From the NCBI RefSeq assembly GCF_011397635.1, contig NC_064760.1, positions 25,927,356-25,991,355 on the forward strand: DNA of 64,000 bases, given 5' to 3'. Positions 1-11,985 of this stretch are shown here, piece by piece; the stretch's first letter is position 1, and every line of letters begins with the position of its first letter. A program made the translations under genes and the position numbers. This DNA is from Epinephelus fuscoguttatus (lineage: Eukaryota; Chordata; Actinopteri; Perciformes; Serranidae). A model generated the notes under the pieces. It was not told where the DNA came from and searched no databases. It saw only the letters and a program-made list of their open reading frames with translations.

Positions 1-375
1 CATCAACGTGAGAAAAGCGTGTTTTTCTCCACATTTAATAATTCTTCAGTAGCACGTCTGCCACCTGCTTATTAGTGTCACTTTAAGCACCATAAGACAG
101 AGTCTCTGCGTTATGTCCATGTGTAATAAACGTGATGAAGCACTCGCTGGGATGGACTGCCAGGTTTTGTCTCCGGAGGCTCATGTAGTTGTAGTATGAG
201 TCATGCAGACAGACACAATGAGACAGAGCGTCACGCTGACTCACGAAGAGCTCATTCAGAAAGTATTTTTTTTTTTTTTTTAAATGTTGGTTGTAAAGAT
301 GAAATCATCAACATGGATCACAAATGTGCCAATTAGGTCATTTTTTCGTTGTGTGTTTTTGTTTTTGTCTCCCAG

Positions 376-3300
376 CTAACAAACGCTGCCACCTGCATTG
401 CAAATCCAAGGAGACACGAGATGTTGTCTTAATGCAGAGAATGGTCCTGGACGGCACGCGCTGCTCGTACAAGGACCCGCACAGTGTGTGCGTGCGTGGG
501 GAATGTGAGGTGAGTGATGTCATGTGTGTGTGAGAGAGGAAGACAGCTGCGTGTGGTCAGATGAACGCTCGTTAAACTTTCCATGTCCTCATGAACAGAA
601 AGTGGGCTGTGATGGTGTGGTGGGCTCCTCAAAGCAGGAGGACAAATGTGGAGTGTGTGGAGGAGACAACTCCAGCTGCAAAACCTTCAAAGACACCATC
701 ACGCGTACTGCCAAGAAACAAGGTGAGCACACGCTAACAATCACAATAACTCTGATCTAAATCTAGGACAGATATGACATCAGTGTAGCAGCTGTCTATC
801 ATGCTGATAAGTACAGCATAAATAGTTGGCCAGTGGCCGAATAGTCAGTTATGTTCAGCTAAACATCGCCCTCTAGAGGAAGATTTGCAACAATGTCCTC
901 AGTGAGATCTCAGCTGCTATGTTTCCATGTGAGTCAAGCATTGCCAAGAACTCTATGAGCACATGTTTATTAGTATATTATCTAACCTTTGATGTCAGGA
1001 CAGACCAACATTACATCACCACAATTCCCAGAATCACATGTTTACTCTGGGTGAGAATTGTCTGTGGTTTTAACCTGTGAGTAGGGATACTTGGTAAAAA
1101 TGAGCGAGGCCTCTTTACTGGATTAGCCGAGGCTTTCAGTCAGGAAACTGTAAAAGGAGCTTTTAATGATGTCGGAGTCACGAACCAGATGTGTGTGTTT
1201 CATTTCAGGTTTCCTCAAAGTTCTTGAAATTCCCAGAGGAGCGAGACATTTACTGATCCAAGAGCTGAAAGCAACCTCACACACGTTAGGTATTTGACAG
1301 ATGTACACTGCTTCCTTCTCAGTGTGTATGTAATGTACTGTATTGTATACATTTGTGATCGTAGAGGTAGCAGTAGCAATTTATTTTGGTCATCGTTAAC
1401 ACTTCTGCAAAATGAATTCACATTGAAAGGAATAATTAACAATAAGGCATTCAATTAAAAGGAAAAACAAATAACATAAAGGTGTAGGCTGAAGCTGGCT
1501 GAACCATATTTCCCCAAACTTAGTGGTCATGTGGTAACATTAGTCCCATGTAAATCGGCATCTCGCAGATTTGGGGCTGTAGTCAGGTTTTTTGTTTTCT
1601 CCTGAGCTTGTTTCTGCCTCTCTCCCTGGTTGAATATTACAGAGGCAATTATAAATAAAAACTTTGGCTGCATTTTGGGTGCAGGAGGCTCCAGCTCAAA
1701 TCAGTCAGAAGAGCAGTTTCTGTGTTGTGTAGAGTGGTTTCACAAATGACATGTGCATCATATTCAGGGAATAGCGTCAGTAAATTCAAATAAAATACTT
1801 TGCTTATGTGTGCAAAGCATGAAACACAGATGTGGTGGTGGGGGTGGGTCCTATTTACAGTCCCATGTAAATAGGACTTTACACAGTAATAGTCATTACT
1901 TAGTACAAAGAGGGAAAAACCAAAACAGAAATTAAGTTCCAAACGTTTCATACACAGTAATTATTTTACTTCAGTTTTCTATTTGTTTACTACCTCATTT
2001 TAAACATTTTTTAATTTACAACGTGAACTACTTGTCACAACCTTCCCACACGCTAACCCCTCACCAGTGTAATCAATGAATATTTCTCCCTCATCTCCAG
2101 CTGTAAAGAACGTGGCATCAGGACTGTTCTTCTTGAACGGGGAAAACGAATACCCAGAATCCCACTCGGTCATAGAGAAGGGCGTGGAGTGGGAATACGA
2201 GAATGACAAAGACAAGGAGACGCTTCAGACCACCGGTCCTCTCAGACATGGAATTCTGATAATGGTACACATTTAACTAAATGATGACAGTGTTGAATCT
2301 GGTTGTACACGAGCATTATCTTTCGTTTTGTCTGAAATAATGTCAGCTAGCTTAAGTGTTGTCACTTCTTTTATTTCCAGATGAAATTACACGGAGATGA
2401 GGATGTGAATTTGTCTTATAAGTACATGATGAGCATGGACAGTGACAGTGACAGTGCCATTCAGAACAACATGCTGGTAGAGGACAGTGCCTATGAGTGG
2501 GCTCCAAAGAAATGGTCCTACTGCTCCAAGGTCTGCGGAGGAGGTACAGTAGAGCAAGGAGAACACTTGTAAAACTGTGAACTGTGCATTTTTCATACCT
2601 GTCTTTATGTTTCTGGTGCTTACACTCAATGTTTGTTTTTCCTCTTGCTGTAGGGAAGCAGTACCTGCGATACGGCTGCAGAAGAAAAGTCGACAGTAAG
2701 ATGGTCCACAAGAGCTTCTGTAACAAATCCAACATGAAACCTAGAGGAGACACCAGAGACTGCAACCAGAAGCCCTGCCCTCCACCCATGTATGCATTGT
2801 ATACATACATATACACACACTCATTTGCCACTTTATTAGGTACACCTTGCTAGTGCCGGGTTGGACCCTCATCTTGAACCAGTCTGGCCATTCTCCTCTG
2901 ACCTCTGGCATCAACAAGGCATTTTCACCCAGAGAACTGCTCACTGGATATTTCTCTTCTTCGGGCCGTCCTCTGTAAACCCTAGTGATGGTTGTGTGTG
3001 AAAATCCCAGTAGATCAGCAGTTTCTGATTAGCTATTTGCGTTAACGAGCAGTTGAAGAGGTGTACCTAATAAAGTGGCCGGTGAACATTTCTGCATTCA
3101 GCTGTCTTTCCTTCTCTTTCATTGTTTACTTCAGCATTTTGACATTTTGAGTGCCCTCAGAGCTCCTGTTTCTCTCTCTGTTTCTCTCTCTCCCGTGATG
3201 CTCTCCAGCTGGGTGACAGGGGAGTGGCAGAACTGCAGCAAACCATGTGGAAAGACAGGGATGCAAGTCCGCTCAGTCAGCTGTGTCCAGCCGTCAGATG

Positions 3301-5930
3301 ACAACACCACGCGCGCCATCCACAATAAACACTGCAACGACGAGCGGCCCGAGACCCGCAGATCCTGCAACCGACACCCCTGCCCCACCCAGTGGAGAGT
3401 TGGGCCGTGGTCGCAGGTATGACGGCCGCACGTGGGTCAGGGAGATGGAAAATGATGTTTGGCCTATTTGAGTTTTTCTCAGGAAAATAGTTGTGCAGAT
3501 ATTTTTGTACTGAAGCCCAACAGCTGGTATTTTTGTAAGACATGTGGTGTTTTAAATATCACAAGACTTCCTCAGAACTTTATTCTTGGCAGATTTGACA
3601 GGCCTCTGAGAAACAGATCATGTGATCTTCACTGTTACTACTAACAATAAACCAAGAGTAATGATTAAAAAACGATCAGTCAGTCGTGATGTTCGTGTAC
3701 TTTATACGCCTTTGTACTGTTCTACATTTTTAGTGAAGTTTTTATGTGTCTATACAGGATGTGTCTATAATGTGTTGGTTTGTGTTCGTGTCCTGTACCT
3801 CCCTCCAGTGCTCGGTGACATGTGGTAATGGGACCCAGCAGAGACAGGCTCTGTGCCACACCAGGGACAACACCATCGGCCTGTGTCTGGACAGTAAGCC
3901 TGACACCATCAGAGTCTGTCGCCTGGATCCATGTCCCAGTGAGTGTTAATGAACCTCAAACCCACAGATAACCTGCCGGGGCAAACCATACATGTGGAAG
4001 TCACTCAAATTCACTTATATGCAGTGGTCTTAAAATTTCAGTTTGTTAAACATGGATCTTATTTGCAGTTTTGGAGAGACTCATCTTTATAGTAAAAAAA
4101 AAGGGGGGGGGGGGGGTTCAAACCAGGGACAATGCTATCCACTGCACCACTGTGCCGCCACCGTGTTGCCAGATCTCAGCAAATAGGTTCTGATATTAAT
4201 GTAGAAAAAAAGACAGGGAAGATGATCATTAATAACCGTTCAAAGAGTTACCCTCCCACCCTAACGACTCCATCACTTTCCTCCTCTCTCCGCAGAGGGC
4301 TCATCAGACCTCAACAAGAATGGCAACATCCTGATCCAGTGGCTGTCTCGCCCTGACCCCAACTTCCCGAAGATCTCCTCACGTAAAACCTCCCTCATTA
4401 GTTCCCAGCCTGGCCTCCACAGTGGCAGCCGCAGCTGCATGTCTGTCCTCTGCTGGGCCCTGCCCATCTCTGTCCTCCTGTCTCTGCAGGGCCGGCCCCG
4501 ACTGGCCCCCTGACCTCCCCCACGGCCCGTGCCTGTGCCCACGCCCGTGAGCGAGCGGCAAAGCTTTCGCTTCTCTTTTGGGGGGGGGATGTTGCCTCTC
4601 TCTCTCTGTGTCTGAGACGGCTCTGACTGGGGGGAGGTCTCTGGCTCCTGTGTGTGCTAGTTGGTTCTCTCTTGCTCTGTCTCTCTCTCTCTATCTCTCT
4701 ATCTCTCCTTTGTGGAGCATTGTGTTGTAACCGCTGGCCAGTCGAACACTCAAAAGATCAACAAAAAATTTGATGTGAAAAGGATTCAAAGTGGCAAGGC
4801 GAACAGGTTTTCATGGGCACCTCCTGAGAACGTGTCGAAGAGCCGTTCATGTGTGAGGGGACCCCCCTCTGCATTTGGCGGCCATGTTTTGCGCGAGCTA
4901 GCTGCGTGTTGTCATGGGTTACCACTCCTGAGATGCAGCTGCGCTTTTTTCTTTTTGTAGCGCACTGTCATTGTGGGGAGAAACAGGTGTGAAAATAAAC
5001 AGAAAAGGTATATAAATATCTATATAGAAAAAAAAGTTATTAAAAAAATATGAAAGCTTTATTGTGAATGTGATCTTGTCACAATGAGGACATCTTTGCT
5101 AAAGTGCTCATCTGACATCCTGGTTCCATTCGGGGATGAGAATGGCGTCTCATTCTACGTTCCATTCTCAGATTGACAGGAACTCAGCACAGGGACAGGA
5201 AGTGACATCAGTAAACCTTTTGATTTTTTGGGGGGAGGGAACAGTGAGGTGAATAATCTTGAAGGAAGGCTTAATTTTAAAAAATCAAAAAAAGGAAAAA
5301 AAAACAGGGTAGTCTGACCGCTTGAGGTTGCTTCCCATTTCACCTCATTATCAGCCATCCTCTCTTTGACTGTTATACTAAAGTTCAATAAATGCAGCTT
5401 ATTTGTGCTTGCAGACTTTAAACAAATACATCTATAAATATATTTGTATTTATATATACCTATAAATCTAAATCTATATGAGTAACAATAATATTAATAA
5501 TGTTTTACCATGAATAAGCTGTAGCTTATTTGCCTAAAACCTTTGGACTGCTATTGATCGCTTAGATCCTTGACTGTTATGTGTATTTTTTTATTGATTT
5601 TACATGAATACAGATGAATATTTAATAAAGGTAAAGTGTTTCGGGGGGAAGGGGTTAGACCTATATTATGCAGGACTTGGTCAGTTAGTTGCCTCTCCAT
5701 TCTCTCAGATGGATCAGTGGTTTACTGTCGCTTCTTGTTTTCTTTAAGGATAGGATCACATTTTGTCATGCACATTTGCATCCATCACCTGTATGCGTGT
5801 GTATTTATGTGAGTACGTCTGTGTGTGTGTCTACGTCTCTGGATATGTGTCTGTAAGCTTAGATGAGTGTGTTAATGAATTGCGTGATTGAATGAGATGT
5901 ACTAGTCTTGTCTGTAAATGTGTCTGTGTA

Positions 5931-5976
<46 letters not shown>

Positions 5977-8900
5977 TGTATGTGTGTCTGTTCTGTGTGT
6001 GCATGTCTGTGTGTGTGTATGGGAGCTTCATCATTCGGGCTTTTACACATTGCGATCAGATACAGAAATACCTCATAAACTTTGATTTGAGAGCGTCCAA
6101 TGATCTCATTTTATTTTGATGAACATTAACCACATGAACAATGCCTTATCTTGGATTGAATGTAATGGCATTTATCTGTGAAAGAGATGGCTTTACTCAT
6201 TCAAAGTTTCACTCGGAATAGAGGCAGCTTCAAACCAACTTAACAAACTCACACCCGCCAACCATCAAACCTACCAAGGTGATGTTGGACCAATGTCCGA
6301 CTACTGCGAAGGGTTTACAAAGGGCCTAGGGTATCGACACATATGGCATCTAGAAAAAAAAAAAAAAAAAAACACTTCAGACTTGTCATTGTATTGTGAT
6401 CACATATTTCTGTTGTGACTATGTAGCGAGCTATCCAAGGTTTCCTTCTGCTGGAGTTGGACTGTATGAGACCAAGCCAGACCTAGCAGTGCGACTGTAT
6501 ATAACATTGGTGTTGACTGTATTTAATAATGTTCATGACTGTTATCTTCTTCTATAATATTCTATACTATGGGTAACTGTTTTGTGGCTTCACTGGCCTG
6601 CTGCGTGGGGCTGGCTAACGTTTGGCTAACGTTGAAGAAACATTCAGATGGACTACGTGCACTGCGTCTATATGCACTTTGATTTATCAGGGAAATTTTA
6701 TTAATGTTTTGTAAATGTTTCATATGACACTTAATGTGCCATTCCAGTTTTTACATCATCATGGAAATTATGTATTTCATTTAAACAGCAAATATCATTT
6801 ATGTACTTCATGTTCTGTTTTTTTCAATCGATAAACAGATTGACTGGTTGATTTCCAAGTAATGAAGTGTTTTACCAAAGTGACTGTGAACTTGTAACTT
6901 TCGATACAGTTGAATTATTTTTCTTAAGAAAAGAATATATCTATATATTGAGCAGGGGGGGGCGTACATCTCATTGTTTCAGTTACTGTCATTCTCAACA
7001 GCAAAGTTGTATCAATAAAAATGTTTTAAAAAGTGTGATCTTTCTCTCACCAGGAATGTTCACTGGCTAAATCCTTTGTCAGAGAAAATGTCAAATATTG
7101 CCAGGAGAACGCTGTTGTTTTTACTGGCATGGTACAAAAAGGGTACAAGTCAAGTCGTAGAGGATTAAAATTGAACAACTAAAACATAAGGGATACTCGA
7201 CGCAAAGGCAACACGAAGCTGCACGGGCAAGAAAAAGTCAAAATTACCTGAAACGTTTATATTTACAACACAAGACTGGCAACCCTTCTTTTTCCATTTC
7301 AGTTGCTCTGGACTAATCTCATGACTGCTCTTGATGTTTGGGTTTTTCTCCTCTTCCTTCCTGCATCCTCTGCTAATGGTCTGGCTTTACTACTGTACTC
7401 TGCACGGTGTGGAACCAGCACACACACTCACACCCGTATGCATGTACTTTATGTATAAACAACATGCACACAAAGACTAATGTCAATGTAACATATTGTT
7501 ATTGTTGCACAATCTGTCATGTACAAAGATATATTTGAGCAATCAGACACATAAACACACACCTCTTCATTGTGTTTACCGCTGGCTGCACCCAGTCTCA
7601 GCTCTCTGTTCTCTCCTCCACAGGCCAGCGTTGTCATGGAGACCGCTCCGTGTTCTGTCGTATGGAGGTGCTCAAACGTCACTGCTCTATACCGGAGTTC
7701 AAGCGCATGTGCTGCAAGTCCTGCAGCAATGCCACCGTTACAGAGCCTCGACCCAACTCTACCTCCACATCCACCCCCATCACCTCCATCCTGCCCAGTG
7801 TTACAGCCCCTCCACCCACCAGCACCCTCAGCTCTGACCTCAGCACCATTCAACCCACCGGAGCTGTCAGCACCACCATTATAGCTTCTACCATCAATCC
7901 CTGGACCACCACTCATCCTCCTACCACTACTGCCGCTGTTGCTCATTCCACCGCATCCCCACTTAGTGCCACACAAATGACCACCACTCATCCTCCAGCT
8001 GCCACCAGCTCTCCTGTCCTCCCCACTACCTTAACCATAACATCTGCCTCAGTTAGTACAACTTCTACCAGTGTTACTACCCATTCCCCACCTCTGCCTG
8101 CCCCAGACACAGACAAGAACATGGATCCACAGTTCCAGAGCACTACAAATAGTCCAACAACATCTGGTATAACTACCACACACTCTCCAGAAACAGCCAG
8201 TCCAACTATGACAAATCCAACAGAAAGCAGTACAAAAACAGATGCCCCACTAAAATCGAAGCCCAAAAAGATTCCGCCAAAGAAAAACCCCAAGAAGGTG
8301 ATTCCACCAAAGATCAAACCTAAAAAGAATACATTAAAAAATACTACAAGAAAAGATGTTCCACCGAAGATCAACCCTAAAAAGAATACTCCCCTAAAAA
8401 ATACGACCAGAAAAGATATTCCACCAAAGATCAATCCTAAAAAGAATACGGCCCTAAAAAATACTACCAGAAAAGATATTCCACCAAAAATTAATTCTAA
8501 AAACAATACTACACCAAAAAACACTACCAGAAAATTTGTTCCACCAAAGATCCATCCTGAGAAGAAAACAAAGGGTACTCCTACTTCTACCACTGCTGTT
8601 CCTCATTCCACCTCTTTCTTATTTATTATGACACAAATGACCACCACCCATTCTCCTGCCTCTACCACTGCTGTTCCTTATTCTACCTCTTCCTTATTTA
8701 GTACAACACAAATGACCACCACCCATCTTCCTGCCTCTACCACTGCTGTTCTTTATTCCACCTCTTCCTTACTAAGTACAAAGCAAATGACCACCACTAA
8801 TTTGCCTGCCTCTACCACTGCTGTTCCTCATTCCACCTCTTCCCCACTAACTACGACACAAATTACCACCACTCATCCTCCTGCCTCTACCACTGCTGTT

Positions 8901-10766
8901 TCCCATTCAACCCTATCCCCACCCAGTGCCACACAAATGTTTACCACTCATGCTACAGCTGCCACCAGCACTCCCGTCCTCCCCACTACCTTTTCCAGGA
9001 CAACTGCCTCAGTTATTCTAACTTCTACCAGTGTTACTGCTCATCCCCTAGATGAGAACACGGGCCCACAGTTACAGAGCACTACAAATAGTCCACCAAC
9101 ATCTGGCACGATACCTACCACACACTCCCCAGAATCAACCAGCCCAACTATGACGAGGCCAATAGAAAGCAGTCCAGAAATAGACACCCTGTTACAATCA
9201 AAGCCCAAAAATATTCCACCAAAGAAAAACCCCAAAAAGGTGATTCCACCAAAGATCAATCCTAAAAAGAATACTGCACTTAAAAATACTACCAGAAAAG
9301 ATGTTCCACCAAAGATCAATCCTAAAAAGAAGACAGATGCTAATCCAAAACAGAAAACCCCCGAAAAAACAACACCCAAAAAGATTACCCCACTAAAGTC
9401 TACTCCCAAAAAGACTACCCCACCAAAGACTACTCCCAAAAAGACTACCACACCAAAGACTACTCCCAAAAAGACTACTCCCAAAAAGACTACCCCACCA
9501 AAGACTACTCCCAAAAAGACTACTCCACCAAACACAACTCCCAAAAAGACTACCCTACCAAAGACTACTCCCAAAAAGACTACCCCACCAAAGACTACTC
9601 CCAAAAAGACTATTCCACCAAAGACTACTCCCAAAAAGATTACTCTGGCAAAAACTATTCCCAAAAAGACTCCCCTTGTTAAGACCACTCTCAAAAAGAC
9701 ACCTCCGGTGAAGGCTACTCCTGAGAAAAAAAACAAACCCACGCCCAAAAAGGAGTCTCCACCAAAGGCCAATCCCAAAAAGAACATTCAACCAAAGACA
9801 AAAGTTACAAAGAAAGTGCAAATAAAAGTTCAAAAGATCCCAAAACCAGGTACCAAAAATGCCACACACTCTCAGGCTAAGGTCGATCAGAACAAGGCTA
9901 AGACTAATCCAAAAAAGAAAACAGTTAAAACATTTCCCTCATATTATACCACAGCTCCCACTCCATATACAAGTCCCGTTCAACTGAGAGAGTACTTCTC
10001 TTCCACTATCACATCCAGCACTAGTGTATATGCAACAGCTGCAGGCGGGCCTTTGCCTGAGTCCAGAATCAATGTTACGTACATCAATAACAACACAGCA
10101 ACTTCAGATGAACCTCCACTGTGGTATCAGGATGCTTCAGCCACAACACCCAGCACTTTTGTTGATGTCGTAACACCAGCTGGAACCGCTAACTTTGAAG
10201 AAGTCAGCATGCCTAGTGGGACGGAGCCATATAGTGATGTCACAATGACAAGCAGTGGTGATATTACAGTGACCAGTGGGACCATTCCCAGTGGCGATGA
10301 CATCACAGTGTCCTACAGCAACGGGAGAGTGGTCAGTGACACCATGGTGCTGGACGACAGCTTCACCATGGTGATCCCAACCATCGACAGTGAGGATATG
10401 ACGGACCTCGCTTCCTCGCCCTGGCAGGACCTGTCTGAGTACATTCCTGTAAGCATCCCTGTTCCCACAACAACCTCAGACCCTGCCACACTCTCACCTC
10501 CCACCACCATCACTCCGACAACAACAAAAACAGCCATCACAACTGTCACCCGACCTCAGCAAAGACCAGAAGAGAACAGTGAGGACAACTCGATCGATGG
10601 CATATACAACAGGATCATCGGCGTGGACAACGACATCTCCCAGAACAATCTCATCCCAAAGCGACGGGTCAACCTCCGAGAGAGGACCAAGAACAAACGC
10701 ATTCAGGAGCTTCTGGAGGAGAAGAGGAACTTTCTCCTCAGGATGAAGAGAGGCCACGCAGCATGA
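376..10766 (+). CDS. adamts2: ADAMTS2-like procollagen N-proteinase, 3' part of gene (10 exons)
   Basis: Secreted zinc metalloprotease family that removes the N-propeptide of fibrillar procollagens in the extracellular matrix. The protease, disintegrin and first TSP1 domains lie upstream of the window. Exons by reading frame and GT-AG sites: 376-509, 599-722, 1209-1289, 2101-2264, 2381-2543, 2654-2789, 3209-3416, 3809-3938, 4296-4382, 7624-10766. In order they encode the cysteine-rich region ([13 protein letters not shown]), the spacer ([17 protein letters not shown]), three TSP1 repeats ([46 protein letters not shown]), a linker containing QWLSRPDP, then PLAC and a huge tail. QWLSRPDP and the C-terminal NLIPKRR...RIQELLEE resemble my memory of human ADAMTS2 more than ADAMTS3 or ADAMTS14. 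Membership of the ADAMTS2/3/14 group is firm; the paralogue is probable. Confidence 0.85.
723..2100 (+). other. adamts2 introns, no other feature seen
   Basis: The introns 723-1208 and 1290-2100 contain no other open frame with splice support and no repeat I recognise. The same holds for 1-375, 2265-2380, 2544-2653 and 3417-3808. Confidence 0.5.
2827..3080. mobile_element. Small inverted-repeat DNA element in an adamts2 intron
   Basis: The ends are inverted copies: GGTGTACCTAATAAAGTGGCC at the right (3060-3080) pairs with GCCACTTTATTAGGTACACC at the left (about 2827-2846). The interior matches a repeat I have seen in many fish genomes, here shortened. It has no coding capacity. I cannot name its superfamily with certainty. 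Confidence 0.7.
4117..4160 (-). repeat. tRNA-like head of a SINE (5' fragment)
   Basis: On the minus strand the stretch reads GCGGCACAGTGGTGCAGTGG and then a B-box-like GGTTTGAA. It has the layout of the tRNA-derived head of fish SINEs but lacks a body. A poly-G/poly-A run at 4095-4116 adjoins it. Confidence 0.5.
4296..4513 (+). CDS. adamts2: Possible alternative terminal exon of adamts2 (read-through, no PLAC)
   Basis: If the donor after 4382 is not used, the frame stays open for 43 more codons and stops at TGA 4511-4513. The added tail has a hydrophobic stretch ([16 protein letters not shown]) followed by GRPRLAP. Downstream is about 2.5 kb with no exon or obvious transposon, with AATAAA at 5387-5392 and 7014-7019 that could end such a transcript. 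The product would carry the three TSP1 repeats but lack PLAC and the repetitive tail. Short and long ADAMTS2 forms are known in mammals, but this exact form is inferred. Simple intron retention is the alternative reading. Confidence 0.4.
4514..7040 (+). other. adamts2 last intron / possible long 3' UTR of a short isoform
   Basis: This stretch holds no exon that I can support. It is T-rich with several stretches that look like untranslated sequence, a TG microsatellite at 5935-5972, and two AATAAA signals (5387 and 7014). From 7041 to 7623 the intron continues without recognisable content up to the PLAC exon. Confidence 0.35.
5935..5972. repeat. (TG)n microsatellite
   Basis: An uninterrupted TG run of about 38 bases, flanked by impure TG-rich sequence from about 5800 to 6020. 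Confidence 0.95.
7624..10766 (+). CDS. adamts2: Terminal adamts2 exon: PLAC domain plus giant repetitive C-terminal tail
   Basis: One exon of 3,143 nt (acceptor after 7623, stop TGA 10764-10766) encoding about 1,046 residues. Residues 1-40 form the PLAC domain with all six cysteines (CHGD, VFC, RHC, MCCKSC). Next come a Thr/Ser/Pro-rich mucin-like stretch (about 7740-8250), a Lys/Pro block of 20-residue repeats (8250-8570), a Ser/Thr block of 25-residue repeats (8580-8955), a second mucin-like stretch, a Lys/Pro block dominated by the 10-residue repeat [10 protein letters not shown] (9390-9720), then an acidic Ser/Thr region (about 10060-10600). The last 50 residues ([13 protein letters not shown], then [14 protein letters not shown]) match the conserved end of mammalian ADAMTS2. 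I recall the human protein having only about 150 residues after PLAC. An intact frame over 3 kb argues that the exon is translated. Confidence 0.85.
8330..8570 (+). repeat. 60-bp coding tandem repeat (20 residues)
   Basis: Four units at 60-base spacing (anchors near 8349, 8409, 8469, 8529) encode variants of [20 protein letters not shown]. The unit reappears twice in the second half of the exon (about 9280-9335). Confidence 0.85.
8580..8955 (+). repeat. 75-bp coding tandem repeat (25 residues)
   Basis: Five units with anchors near 8583, 8658, 8733, 8808 and 8883, exactly 75 bases apart, encode variants of [11 protein letters not shown] followed by [11 protein letters not shown]. They are Ser/Thr-rich and suited to O-glycosylation. 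Confidence 0.85.
9375..9730 (+). repeat. 30-bp coding minisatellite ([10 protein letters not shown])n
   Basis: About eleven units of 30 bases encode [10 protein letters not shown] with a few substitutions and one half unit. Lys and Pro are regularly spaced, giving a basic extended rod. The minus strand has no stops here only because of the repeat composition. Confidence 0.9.
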
Positions 10767-11985
10767 TAGACCAAGCCTTTTCATTTCTCTTATAGAGATG
10801 CCCTGTGTAACTCCCTCTGAACTGCCATGGTGCTTTCCGTCAGGCCTTTCCGCACAAAAAAACTCTCTGTGTCATATCACTCGCATGACAATCAGGACTG
10901 TTGCAGAGAGAAAATACTGTGGCCAAATGTTTGAACAGTTGCTTTGAATAAAGAAAAGCTCTTTAGAGTACAGACTGTTGCAGATTTGAAGCAAATCGCC
11001 TCGTCTGTGTAAATACAATAATGAGAAACAGAAGGGATAAAAAGTGTCCATCCAGTTTGCCAGTTTGACCAGCACTTTACAAATCCAAGCTTCTATCCCC
11101 CCAAACCACCCACAGTCTTGTTTGTGGATTCAATGGTGATGTAGATAAGGTATAATGTTGTTTGTAAAATGGTATTATTCCTACTGGCACTTATTGAGCA
11201 ACGAAATCTCCGACCTAAAATCCAAATCTCCATTTCCGTATTACATTACAGCCAAGGACTGCAGCTCATTTCCCCACAAACAGATAACACAGCTTCTGTA
11301 GGACAGGATGAAAATGTCTCCTTGTTAAGTGGCCAGCACTCTGAATACCATACACACAGCAAATTGGAGCTTTTGGAGGCCTGGAAGTGATATGGTAATA
11401 CAATACAATCAGAAAGTCAAAGTTCTGTTATGGTTTAATTGAATTGTATAAAGTTTACACTGCTTGAATTGTGTTGCCTTTTCCCAAGCAAACGTCTGTC
11501 TGACTACAAAGGGTCTCTCATCTCTCAGGAAGTTAAGTTACAGTAATGTTGAGGGACATTGCCAAACATGTGGTGCTTCCTGAATTTTGTTAATATATTT
11601 TGATATCTCATTAAGCTAGGGGGAAAACAAAATAAGTGAAGAGAAAAAAAATATTGATTGCATTTTTGTTTTTCTTTTTTAACGGTCAGTCAAGTATGGT
11701 GCTTTTTTTGTAAGTGTTGCTAAAAGCAATGTCCCTTGGCATTCTTTTATGTACAAGAAGTACACATATAAAATATAACAATAGGATAAAAAGCCTGTTT
11801 GTATTAACTATCCAAATAGAAGCTTTGAGGGCCAGTTTGTTTTCTTTCCTAAAAAATGTTATTTTTGGTACACTCTGACGTGCAGCAGCTGCAAAAGCAT
11901 CTACGGATCTTTCTGTACAATATCTGTACATATGAAAAAGAACTTAATGTTTAATATTTATTAAAGTTTAAGTGCCTGTGGTATT
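10767..11985 (+). other. adamts2 3' untranslated region
   Basis: The sequence follows the TGA stop. An AATAAA signal occurs at 10947-10952 and an ATTAAA at 11960-11965, either of which could end the mRNA. No coding content was seen. Confidence 0.6.

Larger units (their letters stand above)
7900..9345 (+). repeat. About 960-bp tandem duplication inside the adamts2 terminal exon
   Basis: The run of motifs [36 protein letters not shown] and [16 protein letters not shown] at about 7908-8330 recurs in the same order and frame at about 8868-9290. The offset is close to 960 bases (320 codons). Between the copies lie the 20- and 25-residue repeats. Confidence 0.8.

Noticed and set aside
5859-6050. 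Thr/His-rich frames at TG microsatellite
   Set aside because: Simple-sequence translation only.
7570-7884. Alternative plus-strand frames of 104 and 113 codons over the PLAC exon
   Set aside because: They lie in other frames of the same exon. The frame with the six PLAC cysteines and 3 kb of openness is the real one.
9041-9787. Long minus-strand open frame of 248 codons (and another of 201 codons at 7988-8593)
   Set aside because: They are antisense to the adamts2 Lys/Pro repeats. The repeat composition lacks minus-strand stops, and the translation is a monotonous FFLGVVFGG pattern.
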